From assembly GCA_012932865.1 (NCBI GenBank), contig SAXG01000006.1:434001-498000 (forward strand): a stretch of DNA of 64,000 nt, given 5' to 3'. The notes beneath the pieces were generated by a model. That model was not told where the DNA came from. It did not search any database and was given only the letters and a program-made list of their open reading frames with translations. Shown here one piece after another: positions 11,035 to 22,500 of the stretch (position 1 is the stretch's first letter; each line of letters begins with the position of its first letter). The translations under genes were made by a program, and so were the position numbers. The DNA is from Amylostereum areolatum. Its lineage: Eukaryota > Basidiomycota > Agaricomycetes > Russulales > Stereaceae.

Positions 11035-13987
11035 TCAGCGACTGCAATCCGTGCGCGTGCGCGCGATGATACAGACCTCCTCCCTCGTAAGCTCTGATCC
11101 TCCAACCAGCTCGCTAATCTTTTCCCCCCACTCCACGTCCGACATCGTCCCGAACGTCGTATTCAACAAGCTTTGCCATCGCTCGCCCTCGGCGCCGACG
11201 ACTCGCACCGCCTGTAAAAGGCGTCGCCAAGGTGCTTCGATGCGCGACCGTGGCGTTGTTGCCATTGACAGAGCTTGTCGGGCTGTCTCCAGCCATAACT
11301 CACATTCGCCCTGGAGGAGTCTTCCAGAATCGAGAGTGATGTGATGTGCCCGTCTATAAAGCACCGCCCGCTGAACTATGTGCATTGATAGACGCGTAAC
11401 GATGCGGCGGTACAACGACATAGTTGTTGTTTGGGGGAGGGCACGTCGCAAAGCAGAGATGTGAGCTGAGAAACTTGCGAGGGCTGGGAGTAAGGTCGGA
11501 GAAACAGCTATGTCAGACGGCGAAGCTTCGTCGTCAGCACTTGGAGCAATTTGACTACAGCATATATTAGTAGGAGGTTTTTTCGCGGAAACAAAGTTAC
11601 AACGAGCCTGATGAAGTAGGCTTTCAAATGACTCTCCACCTCTCCACACACCAATTGCACCGTCATATCTTCTGCGCGGATAGCCAATTTCGAGTACTGT
11701 GTCATCAACACCTCAAAGATTGTACCTTCAGGCGCCTCAGATGTACTGGCTTTGGGGTCTGGCAGCAAGGGGTGGGTCTCCGCGCGCACTCGTAAAGACG
11801 CTTTGTGGTTAATCTCCATCCACATTTCCAAGAAGAACTATGGCGCGTGGGGTTATCAGAGACGATCGTTTCACAGGAAGAAGTAAACACTTGCCAGGTC
11901 CTCGCCCCACGCTTCCAAAGCCGCCCTAACGCACTTGGCGCTGACCAGAGCTTTGCAGAGACGTATGACTCCCTCAGATCCACTGGTCAACCTGTTTACG
12001 TCTCGTTTTTCGCCGGCAACTGCCCCCAATGCCCCCGGGACGGCACGCACAAAGACACTGGACAATGATTCGAACGCGTCCAGCGAAGACGATATGCGAT
12101 CATGATACGACTCCAAGAGTGGGAGCTGGACGCTGATAAGAAAGCGCATACGTTGACCAAACTGTGGCAAGGGGGAGTATCGATCCGTGACTTGTTCCAC
12201 CAGCGCCTTCAATCGGCGGGCAGAGACAGTGGGACGCAGCTCTGTCTCAGAGGAATCGCCATCTTGGCCATCGATTGCCTCATCTGCTACTGTCCACGCG
12301 TCAGGCGCACTGATGATCTCGTTGTATTGGTCCATTGCAACTAGAAAGGTAACGTCAACTACTAGAAAAGGCTGTAGAGTACGCACTTACAAATCTTCTC
12401 GGCATCCAGCCATCGATCGAACCACTCTTTACGTTCCAACACCAGTGAGCTGATACCCTCCCACTCCTTGGTGTCAGCGGAACGTCCTGATATGGTCCCT
12501 GAAGGAGAAAACCCCTCCTCCCGTAGTGAAGCATCGAAGGCGAGGGCTTGGTAAATTGTGTGGGCCAACAAGGAAGGACGGGCTAACAAGGAAGACATGG
12601 AACGATTGAGGCGACGGGTAAGTAGCGGGAAGAGGTTAGCCGTGAATTCCCGCTGAGAGCAAAATCAGCTACATCGTCTAGAAAAACTTGAGGAGCCTTA
12701 CCCAAGCGTCAACATCACGATACGGAGTATGCGACAACAGACCCTGGATGGTGCTCTCCATAAAAGCTCGGTGTTCGTGGGAAACGTTAAGGACATGTGT
12801 GAAGTACCATTCCGGCTGAAGCCGTCACGTTAGATGGTGTTTAAAAGAATTCATGAACGAGACGCGTACTTTATCTAGTTTATTCGTCTGCCTGATCCCT
12901 TCGAAGTGATATTTAAAGCGAAGAGCTATCGGGTGGACCAGGGCCTGGATAGCGTACAGGGAAACGCCTTCGGATTGTCGACCGCCATCCCCGTGTATCT
13001 GCTCCCCCCTGCTGCCTGATTAGTGCCAAGCACTGAAAACGAGGCCATGCCATGACGTACATTTGCTGAAAGGCGAGCAAATTGTGAAAAGCTTGAGCAA
13101 AAGCAGCTCGATCATTCTGCGTGACGGCCTTCCAGTCCACGGGCATGGGCCACTTGAGAGGCTCAGCAGCGCCGATGAGTTTACTGAGGAATGAAGTTCA
13201 ACCGACCAGCCAGGGATGAATGTGAAGTAGAACCCACGCCGACAAAGACGATTTCATGTTGTCCCATGTCTTCATACAAATTTCCTCCAGATATGTGACA
13301 ATACGGAGGGTAGTATCCGATTGTCCAGTGACGTCGCTTACTTTCGAGCACACGTGTGACACCGTGGAGATGTACGCACGCAGTGCGGTATATTCTGACA
13401 GTGAGACGGGATCAGTTGTTAGTGCTTGCCTAACCGCCGCTTCGCTTAGAGAGAAAACTTTCAGCAAAAGCCATGGGCAGACAAAGAGAAAAGAGCACCT
13501 CAGTGTTAATGCACGATGAATGACTTGGACGTAACCCTTGATGCTCTCCTGCTCCTTCAAATTCCTGTGCATCATCTCAATATCCTCCAGCAGCGTCGGC
13601 GCAGTCTCCTCTTCCGACAGTGCAGATAACAGGGCTTCTGTAAGGGAAGTGAGTTCATCGGCCAGAGAGTGCCGTAACAGCGATAGCTCCTGTGCGGTGT
13701 GGAGATGGACCGCGGCTATTGACCGTGATTCAGACAATAAGGCATCTATGCGCGTTTGAGATGTCGAAAGCTGAGCTGGGAGACTCGTTTAGGCCCACTT
13801 GAATGTGGTGCAGATCATAACGCACGGATTGTTGTAGGTAGTCGCGCTGGGCTTGGGCTTTGAGGACGACTAAATTGATATCGGAGGACGTATTGCATTC
13901 CGAGTTCAGGATGCCTAATGCGCGTGAAGTAGACGTGTCTTCATCTGGAGGCTGAAGATACTGCTGGATCTGGAAGGCAGCGGACAT
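11035..13987 (-). CDS. RINT1: RINT1/Tip20-family tethering-complex subunit
   Basis: Ten exons from 13987 down to the stop at 11035 give 825 residues (junctions 13826/13770, 13499/13444, 13238/13183, 13061/13011, 12870/12815, 12702/12652, 12391/12340, 11895/11837, 11608/11554). An N-terminal coiled-coil-like region is followed by the RINT1/Tip20 domain (PEWYFTHVL, HTPYRDVDAW, FFLEMWMEI, LFPLLTRRL). The family forms, with ZW10/Dsl1 and NAG/Sec39, the ER tether that captures Golgi-derived COPI vesicles. The intron 11838-11894 has a GC donor (CTG/GCAAGT). The last intron (11555-11607) works only with a weaker GC donor (CAG/GCTCGT) and is less sure. It diverges from the ABC transporter with 235 bp between. 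Confidence 0.85.
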
Positions 13988-14222
13988 GGGCACTAGAAAC
14001 TATGTGGAGGAGGTAAACGTGGAGTCCAATGTCTCGGTACCTGAAGATAGTCAAGATCACGTGCCAGATTATGAGGAATCACATGAAACCCCTTGAAGTA
14101 AGTAGGTACTCTCAATAGGCTGTCTCCGACTGTTTACCCTTTCCCCACGTCGCTCTTAGCCTCTTACTCTCTGTGAATAACGGTTGCGATTCGCCACCAT
14201 ATCGCTGGTGGCTTTCAGCAGG
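13988..14222. promoter_or_regulatory. Shared divergent promoter, RINT1-like and ABC transporter
   Basis: These 235 bp separate the start codons of two divergent genes and must hold both promoters. I see pyrimidine-rich stretches ahead of each start but no clear TATA box or named factor site. Confidence 0.5.
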
Positions 14223-17220
14223 ATGCCTGATCTGTCAACGCTCAGGTCGACTACTGGGATCCACATTGCTCAATTCGCGAAGGTGTACTCCGCAAACAGA
14301 CCTCTTATTCAACGCACACTCACCACCGGGTTTGTGTTCTACGTCATCGGTACAACTTATCGCGGACTATCTTCCAAACCGACGAGCTCAGGTGGACTCA
14401 AGAAGGGCAAGGGCCGCCCCTCTGGTAAGGACGGTACAGACGATGGCAAGCCTCATCGAGTAGCGGTACGTGACAGTGTATCACCCTAAGAGACGCTTCT
14501 TATATCCTGGCTGGCCAGGTGGACGCAGTTTTCTATGAACGGCTCTCTAAGATTCTTCGTATTGTCATTCCTAAGTTGCGCTCCAAAGAAGCCATGCTAC
14601 TAGTCATGCACTCAAGCCTCTTGATCTTTCGTACGGCAATTTCACTGTATGTCGCCGCACTGGATGGAAAGTACGTCAACAACATTCTCACGACCCTCCT
14701 CAATCTCACTGCTCCACAAGGATCGTGGCCTCGCTTGTACGCGCTCAGACACTACCTTTCCTGTTGAATATCCTCCGGTGGCTCTTGGTCGCCATTCCTG
14801 CAACATGGACGAATAGCTGGCTTAGCTATGTTCAAAACAAACTGGCGATAGCCTATCGTACGCGACTTACCGAGGAAGTTCTCAAGGAATATCTAGGCGA
14901 CGAGGAACAAGGCCCAGAAGGCAAGGTGTATTACAAGCTATGTAAGGGTCTCCATATCTTCCACTACTTACTCATAACCTGAAATACCTAGCAAATCTGG
15001 ACGACCGCGTCAAGAATCCCGATCAGTACGTCTTTTTTCCCTCCGTCAGGATGCTATTCACATCCACTACAGGATGATCACAGTGGATATCCAAAGATTC
15101 TCAAACCATCTCGCGGCCATTTATGCGAACATGGCAAAGCCTGTCCTCGATGTCATTCTCTACAACTATCAGTTGGCCCAAAATGTCGGCGCCGAGGGCT
15201 TGGTCGTTCTGACGATCCTCGTTCAACTTTCTGCTGTCCTTCGTACGCAACGATGCTGCTTTTGCTCCGCAAAGTATACTCAACTGCCTCGGTAGTTCGC
15301 AAGCTCACGCCACCTTTTGGCTCTTATACTGCTCTTTCTGCACAGCTCTCCGGTTCCTTACGCCACACACACTCACGATTGTCCGAATTTGCGGAGGAAA
15401 TCGCGTTCTTCGGCGGAGAAGACACGGAGAAGATGCTCTTAGAGCGGGAGTTCGCCGGACTTCTCAAGCACGAGAATCGTGTTCTTGGTCGTCGATGGTG
15501 GCATGGATGCATTGAAGAAGGTATCGTCAAATGGCTTTGGGGTAGTTTTGGGGTATGTGTCTCATGTGCGCGCCTTGCTCGGCCATCTAATTCATTCTTC
15601 CGCCCGCCTCAAGCTGGTCCTTTGCGCTATTCCTGTGTTCTTCAAAATCCCCGGCGCACACAACATTGACTTGGGTAGCCGCACAGAAGGTTCATACTCA
15701 ACCCCGCTAATCCGGCGTTTCTCTGACTGATATTGTTCAGGGTTCGTGACGAACCGTCGCCTACTGCTCTCTGCTTCAGGTAGGGCCATATTTCGCCGCA
15801 TGAATCCCACACTGACGCGTATCTTTAGATGCCTTTGGCCGTGTCATGTACTCCTACAAAGATTTGGCGGAGCTCGCAGGCTACACTGCTCGTGTTTCAT
15901 CTCTCTTAGATGCTATGAGCGACACTAAAAAGGGAAAGTTTGAGAAGGCTTTAGTGAGTAGCGCAAGCACCGAAGAAAACGCCAAGAGTGAGCTCTTTGG
16001 GCCTTTGCATCTTACTTAATTGCTGTGCGCTGATTGACGAACATATAGTCCTTAGTGGCCGTGGTCAAGTCATTGAGTCTGAAGAAATTCGGTTCGAGGG
16101 TGTGCCCATTGTCACTCCGAACGGTGACATTTTGATCAAGAGCCTTACCTTTAATGTCAAACCTGGAGTGCGTATCCTTCTCCCTTGTATACACCATTGG
16201 ATCCCTTTTGATTTGGAACAACAGGAACATCTACTCATCGTGGGTCCGAACGGTTCGTCTTCTGGTTTTTCACATGCAGACTTGAGGGTGTTGATCCAAG
16301 CAACAGGATGCGGAAAGTCGTCACTGTTCCGCATACTTGGCGGCTTGTGGCCAGTATACGGTAATTCTAGTTCTTATACGCACAGGCAATTTATGTTGGC
16401 TCATTGTTGAATAGGCGGCACTGTCTACAAACCTCCGGCCGACGAGTTCATTCTCATCCCTCAACGCCCGTATCTCCCGATCGGGACCCTCCGCGACCAG
16501 ATTACATATCCGCACAACAAAGAGGCCATGGAGGCTCGTAAGTATAATTTGCAACTTGAGTGCGTCTTGCAAGCATCAAATAACGTATATCATAGGCGGA
16601 GTGACGGACGACGATCTCTTGCGAATTCTGACATTCGTGCAGATGGAAAGTGTCGTTGATCGTGAGGGTGGATGGGACACTGCCCGGGAGTGGAGAGATG
16701 CCTTGAGCGGAGGTGACAAGCAGAAGATTGCATGGGCACGTTTGTTCTATCACAAACCCAAGGTGACTTGCGCCCCCCATCCTCTTCCGCCTCTGGGTTG
16801 ACCTTAGGCCCAGTACGCAGTTCTGGACGAGGCAACGTCATTGGTGCCGATAGATGTGGAAGGCCTGATGATGGACCACGCGACAAAACTGGGGATTACG
16901 CTCCTGACTGTGTCACATCGTCCGTCGTTGTGGAAGTATCATTCGATGATCCTACATTACGATGGTCAAGGAGGTTACGTTTTGTATGTTCGCTTGACCT
17001 GTGCTAGGAGGACCATTTACTCATTAGTTCATGTAGCACCAAACTCGACGCCGAGAAGCGTTTGGCACTCCAAGAGGAGAAACAAGCATTAGAAGCCAAA
17101 TTACTCGAAGTGTAAGCCTTGTTATTCGCTTTCACGGTGTGGGGCTGACAGTAGGATACCCATAGGCCGAAGATGCAGGCGAGGCTAGAGGAACTGCTAG
17201 AGATTGCTGGGCGGGCGTGA
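14223..17220 (+). CDS. Peroxisomal fatty-acid ABC half-transporter (ABCD/Pxa type)
   Basis: Seventeen exons, phase-consistent throughout, give 710 residues, the size of a half-transporter. The N-terminal membrane domain holds several helices and the ABCD-specific EAA-like block [15 protein letters not shown]. The nucleotide-binding domain has Walker A (GPNGCGKSS), signature (ALSGGDKQK), Walker B (YAVLDEATS) and the H-loop ([12 protein letters not shown]). Relatives (Pxa1/Pxa2, ABCD1-3) pair as dimers in the peroxisome membrane and bring in long-chain acyl-CoA for beta-oxidation, so it belongs to the same pathway as the thiolase at 4.9-6.5 kb. The ATG at 14223 was taken as start because no upstream in-frame ATG precedes the conserved N-terminus. 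Whether it is the Pxa1 or Pxa2 side cannot be told here. Confidence 0.93.
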
Positions 17221-17464
17221 TGTATTAATATGTTGTAGGATACTGTTGTTGCCTTGGATATCTGCGCCATTCGCCAGCGTCTACAATTCGTGAAATCGGT
17301 GCGGAAGTGGAGGCAGGCTCAGGTTGAGCGGTGAAAGCGAGAGCAGTAAAGGACATTGGGACAATAATGTGTCAACGATGAATACTTGAAAATCCCCATG
17401 GTTCTAAGTCTAGAGTTAAATTTAAAAACTGAAGGTAGATGCATGGACTCACAACAGGCACCAG

Positions 17465-17929
17465 TCATCGAGCACGGCAAATAACCTCGCCGTCAAGACG
17501 TAGTTTGACCGCCTCCCTGGCTTCCACCCATTCGTTCTGTTTGTCATTGGTGTGAACGACCGCGATTTCGCCCATTCCCAACGGCTTCACCGTCTGCGCG
17601 CTTCTACCGGAACATATACGGCGAATTTCGCCGGAGTCCATGAAGATGCGCTTGCTGGGCATGCTGACGAGACGCATGGTTTCGAGAACAGGTCTATCGC
17701 TGCGAAACTTGAGGTCTGCCCATATCCTACGATTGGAATCGTCGGTCTCATGGAAGGCTTCCGGGGATGGAGTATCGACGGTGCCGCGGGTGAGGTTGGA
17801 AATGAAGCCGGCGCGAAGGAGGGTGGATAGGATACCGAGGTTTTGGGTGGAGTGGGGGACAGCGACGCGTTGGTGACGAGCTCGAGACGCGTTTTGGATG
17901 GCAGAGCATAGATCGTGTGGACGAGGCAT
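17465..17929 (-). CDS. MRPS8: Mitochondrial small-subunit ribosomal protein uS8m
   Basis: A single exon of 154 residues. The start at 17929 (MPRPHDLCSAIQNASRARHQ) gives the family's usual N-terminus with no longer extension needed. Conserved S8 features include LGILSTLLRAGFISNLTRGT, the central VLETMRLVSMPSKRIFM region and the C-terminal LGMGEIAVVHTN..EAREAVKLRLDGEVICRA. uS8 binds the central domain of the small-subunit rRNA and helps organise the platform. It is one of few intronless genes in the window. A telomere-like box lies 76 bp upstream, and a mitochondrial PRELI protein is transcribed away from the same intergenic space. Confidence 0.88.
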   Translation of the reverse strand: MPRPHDLCSAIQNASRARHQRVAVPHSTQNLGILSTLLRAGFISNLTRGTVDTPSPEAFHETDDSNRRIWADLKFRSDRPVLETMRLVSMPSKRIFMDSGEIRRICSGRSAQTVKPLGMGEIAVVHTNDKQNEWVEAREAVKLRLDGEVICRAR

Positions 17930-18274
17930 GACGACAGGACGAACTTGAAATGACAACCTGGATGCGAGTGACTCTGACGACTGGAGAGTGGGCAAGGGTG
18001 ACCGCTAGGGTTAGGGTTAGGAGAAAACCGCGAGAAAGTCCGCGCATCGATCGGAGGAAGGCGGGCCGATGCCGATTGGACGACGTCAAGGCCAATCACG
18101 TTCCCCGGTTATTTCTCTCGAGGCCCCACACGTCCCGCAGACGCAGTGCTCCTCCCGCGGCCGTGCCCTCTCTCCCTCAGCATCGCACACGACCGTTATT
18201 TATACATCCTCCCCGTATTACTCCCACAACCTCCCACACCCCCCGCCTTCCGTATCTCTCTCTCGCTCTCCCTC
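17930..18274. promoter_or_regulatory. Divergent promoter between uS8m and PRELI genes, with telobox
   Basis: This 345-bp space separates two divergent genes for mitochondrial proteins. At 18005-18021 it contains CTAGGGTTAGGGTTAGG, almost three telomeric TTAGGG units. Telobox motifs bound by Myb-type proteins such as Tbf1 are known upstream of ribosomal-protein genes in fungi and plants, so a regulatory role is plausible. CT-rich tracts precede the PRELI start. Confidence 0.6.
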
Positions 18275-18948
18275 ATGCGCTACTTCTCTCAGACATTCAA
18301 CTATGAGTGAGTTTCACCGCCTTTCTTCCACGGGCGACACACTGACCTTGGTCATCGATGTCCGATCCGATAGCCATCCGTGGTCGCACGTCGTCATTGG
18401 AATGTGGCACAAATATCCCAATCCGCACTGCTCACACGTCGTCACCGTAGACGTTGTCGACCGTTCAGTCGATCCTCAGACAGGCATCATTCGGACGGAG
18501 CGCATTTTGGGCTGTAAGCAGAGGGCACCAATATGGATCGTCAAGGTGAGACTGCTCTCCCCAATTGATTCCACTCATTCTCAACATTCGCGACTCGTCA
18601 TTTCAGCTCTTTGGCGGCTCAGAAGATGCCTTCGTTCGCGAAATATCCTTCGTAGACCCTTCAACACAAAGTACAACCATCTCCTCCGTCAACCTCTCCC
18701 TCTCCCAATTTGCGACATGCAACGAGAGCATTCGATACTCGCCGACCACCGACGGGCACACACGCTTCGAACAAATAGCGGAGATTGAGGCAAGGGTGGC
18801 GATGTGGCGAGCGGCGACGGACAAGCTCGAACACTGGCTCGCGGACCGCTTCGAGCAGAACGCACAGCTGGGCAAGGTTGGTTTCTCGGATGTTCTCCGT
18901 AGGTTATGGGAAGACGCGAAGGAGAAGCCCGCGCACGCAACATCATAG
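18275..18948 (+). CDS. PRELI/MSF1-domain mitochondrial lipid-transfer protein (first copy)
   Basis: Three exons (18275-18306, 18374-18545, 18607-18948) give 181 residues, normal for Ups/PRELI proteins. The start is fixed by the 32-nt first exon (MRYFSQTFNY plus a split Asp), which joins DHPWSHVVIGMWHKYPNPHCSHVVTVDVV, the hallmark PRELI opening. TERILGCKQRAPIWIVK and a C-terminal amphipathic stretch follow. Family members sit in the mitochondrial intermembrane space, usually bound to Mdm35/TRIAP1, and move phosphatidic acid (Ups1) or phosphatidylserine (Ups2) between membranes. A paralogue at 40036-40874 has the same first-exon length and phase. Which lipid this copy carries is not readable from sequence. 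Confidence 0.88.
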
Positions 18949-19586
18949 ATCTCCTGGATTTGGATTTCCTTTCCTCATGGGTTTTATGCTCGTTGTTGGG
19001 AGCCCTGGAGTGTTAGATTTCTGTCCTTGCTTTCTTCCAGCTCTCCCGCGAACTAAAAACGTCAGGCGACGTCCATACCATCACTCACGCATACATCATT
19101 GTAGCTCTTTATTGCTCACTCTAGACGTCCATGCCGCTGTCCTCCCAGCTCGATTCCATACATCACGGCTCCTTATTTTACGTCCCCGAACGTCGTGCGA
19201 TGTCCATATTAATCACCTTGCCGATATCACCTGCGCTATGTGCGATGTCGAGATGAGAGAAACCGCTTATGGCCATGTCAGCGACTGTTGCGTCGTTTCT
19301 AATTAGTTCCAGAGAGTGCAAACATATTTTATAAGTATGTCACGCTTTGTCACAGCATTTCCAGCACTTTGTCCAGGTCTCTCCCAAGGACTTCCATCCT
19401 CTTGTCCTCCTTTCTAGTGGGTTGGTGGATAGCAAGGAGCCTGACTGACCCAAGATACCACGGTCATTTGTCGGTATGATAGCTTCTGTCTCCGTTATAG
19501 GCCTGTAGCCTGTCGCGGGATCGATTCTCCAGGAAGACATCCGCTTACCACCTCCTCGCCCTTTTTCAGGCGGCCCAACGCTTGCA
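18949..19586. other. Intergenic, between PRELI and TFIIIC genes
   Basis: The left part is the 3' flank of the PRELI gene and the right part the TFIIIC promoter. A plus-strand frame to 19306 lacks motifs and overlaps the PRELI exon out of frame, so I do not call it. Confidence 0.5.
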
Positions 19587-22500
19587 ATGGATGAGTTGGT
19601 ACATCATTGCCTCCGTGAAATATCGTTCGACGGCGACCTCGGTGCGTTGGTCTTTTCGTTAACCTCTACGGTCAGAGGACTGGCCACTGACGGATCTTCC
19701 GCTTTCCTTTTACTTGTGGTTAATTGGCTTCCACTATCTCTTAAAGGTTGCGATGTCCACCGCTTGCGTGGTTTTGTGACAGACTTCTACAACTTTTCGG
19801 CGCATAAGCAAACTGTGGACGACGGGTATTTTGCTTTTGTGTGGTCTCTTCTGGTTCAAGAACCCTCAGTGCGTATTGGTACGGTTCCTCTGAACTCATC
19901 TACCGAGGTCTATGTCGCGCCGCAAGCTAGCCGCAAAAGGGAAAAGGAGGACGCCGATGAGCCTTCAATCCCAGGAAAGCTCGAAATCATCCCCGAATCC
20001 AAAACACGGACTTGGATCGATCTTTGGAAACACCATGGGGACACCCTACGCATTGCAGTTGATCCAGAAACTACATTTGCTGCTCTTACCGGGTCCCATA
20101 TTCGGGTCTGTCATATCCCCATCTCATATGCACCCGGAGAGAGACTGATGCTATAGCTTCTATTCAGCCTACCAAGTTGACGCCGATGGTTTACACGATC
20201 CTCCAGCTGATCACGCGAGGTAGAGATAACGGCGTCAGCGTTATCGACTTGAACAAGAAGACGAACTATGGCTCAAAGGCGTGCTTCTATCTCGTCAAGC
20301 AACTGCTCGACCTCGACCTTATTGTCAAACTCCGGCAAGGCGGCGTCGGTTCAAACTTTTGTGTGCACAAGTACTTTTTCGACCGCAACCCTCTATGGCA
20401 ACAGATCCGCGATGAAGAAAATCATGCCAACGAGGATGACCCAGTAGGGCGCGATGGCGACGAGGATGACGAAGATAGCACACTCGAAATGTCTGCTACG
20501 GGAGTCCGATTCGATCCCATCGACTCCCGCCATCTCTCTAGCCTTTCGTTGATCCGAACGAGAGTTGTCAAGCTACTGAAGCACGCAAACGGCCATTTGC
20601 AGCCGAACCAGAACCTGCTCCCCATGATTGTGAGACAATCATCTTGCCTCGCTGGTACTCTTCTCAGACATCCCCCAGGGCTTTGTAAACCCCACCAAGA
20701 CCGATCGCCGTTTCTTCCAAACACGACTGCGCCAACTTGAACAGGAGGGCGTAATCGAGCGTGTTACAATGCCTCATCCTAGTCCTCGAAAGTCGTCTTC
20801 AACCTCCACCATCGTGTGTATCCGCCTGGTACATCCGGAAACCCAAATCGATCCCGATGAAGACGCCGACGCGGGGTTTGTAGAGGATGGTTTGTACTCT
20901 CCGCGTCGTTGCAGCCGAGCCGAGCCTGACTTCCCCTCTCCCACAGACCATGACGCTGTCGGTCTCAAAGTCACTGTGACGATCCACAAACAAATGACGG
21001 ATCTTTTGGAGAAAGCCGGAACGACAGGCATGACCCTCAATGTACGTGGCTGGCCAATTCTGACAAACAACGTGCTTAACGTGCTGTGGTCTAGGAACTT
21101 TCAACGGCTCTTTCGAATTTCGATAGGCGCACTCTCGAACTACTTCTAAGCCGCTTGGACAAATATCCTCCGCCGTCGCACCTCGCCGATCTTCGCATCG
21201 CACAACTCATGGAAACACATGGAAAGGAGCGGAGATATCGCTACTTCACCCTTGCATCCTACCAGGCCATCGTCGACCGCGAAAAGCTTGACGATTCCAA
21301 TGGCCCGTATGCTGGCATCAGCTTGGATAATGTCGGAGGGTTCGCTCCAATAGCCGCAGACGACTTCTACGACGATTGCGCGGCGCTGGAAGAATATGTC
21401 GATAATCTGAAGGAAGTGTCGACCAAGCCCAAAGGGCGCCCCGCCAGTTCAAAGAAGAAGACTGGAGACTCAAGTGGTACTTCGCAGCGGGAGAAAAAAC
21501 GCAAACGGAAAGATTTGGAAAGCGAAAATGACAACGAGGCTGACGAAGTTGTTGAGCCTCCACAGAAGAAGAAGCGAGGTCGTCCTCCGAAAGTTCAGCT
21601 GGTAGATGTATCCATGGACATGGATGGATCAGGACCACCCAGTACCTCGGACATGGGCCCTCCACCCGTGCCGAGGAAGCGCGGCCGTCCTCGCAAGCAT
21701 CCTGTGCTGGAGGATATTGACATGGTGGTTGGATCTAACCCTCCAGAAAAAGGGACGCACGAAGTGTCGCCTCCCACCTCCGCCAAGAAGAGAGGACAAC
21801 CACGCAAGCAACCTCTGTCTGAGAGCTTGGTGCCGACTGAAGCTTCTCCGGCGGATACTCTTCCCCCTTCTTCTTCTTCTACTGTTCTCAAAAAGAGAGG
21901 ACGTGCTCAAAAGGATCGTCTTTCTGGAGATTCTCGAGCGTCTGGCAACCCAGATCCTGCGGAACAGCTGTTCGCAAAGGCTTCTGCTCTTTCGGAGGGC
22001 GCCAGTACACCGCCACCCGTCACTAAGAAGAGTGAGAGGCGGCCATTGAAAAAACCACGGGTGGGCACCAGAGACGACGGATTAACTACGGAGGGCCCGG
22101 TGTTCGGCATACAAGATCAGTCTGGGGAAGGTGCCGTCTCCAACGATCTGATATCCACCGAACCTCCAAGTAGTACGGGTCCCGACGAGCAGGTGACTGA
22201 AGGTTCGCCATCCATCTCTGGTCCACGTCGTTCTTCCCGGAAACCAAAGGCCAATCTTCGTGACAATTCCTGGTGGGAGAATGAGCAATCTAGTCTAGCT
22301 CGTCACCGGGTGGAGGTTCATGGTATGGATACAATGCTCGACACGAATCTTCCTGTTGCCGGACAACGAGGTGACAGTTTGTCCACCCCAACCACTTCTA
22401 GAGTCGTCCTTTCCCAAGAATCGAGCGTCCCTCTAGAGAGTGTTGTCAGCTCGAACTCCGGAGCAGAATTTTCCCTGCCCTTGCAAGTTGAAGACATCCC

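Noticed and set aside
18005..18021. Chromosome end or telomere fusion
   Set aside because: Fewer than three TTAGGG units with ordinary genes on both sides; a promoter box is more likely.
18785..19306. 173-residue plus-strand frame at the end of the first PRELI gene
   Set aside because: It is an out-of-frame shadow of the PRELI exon and has no motif of its own.
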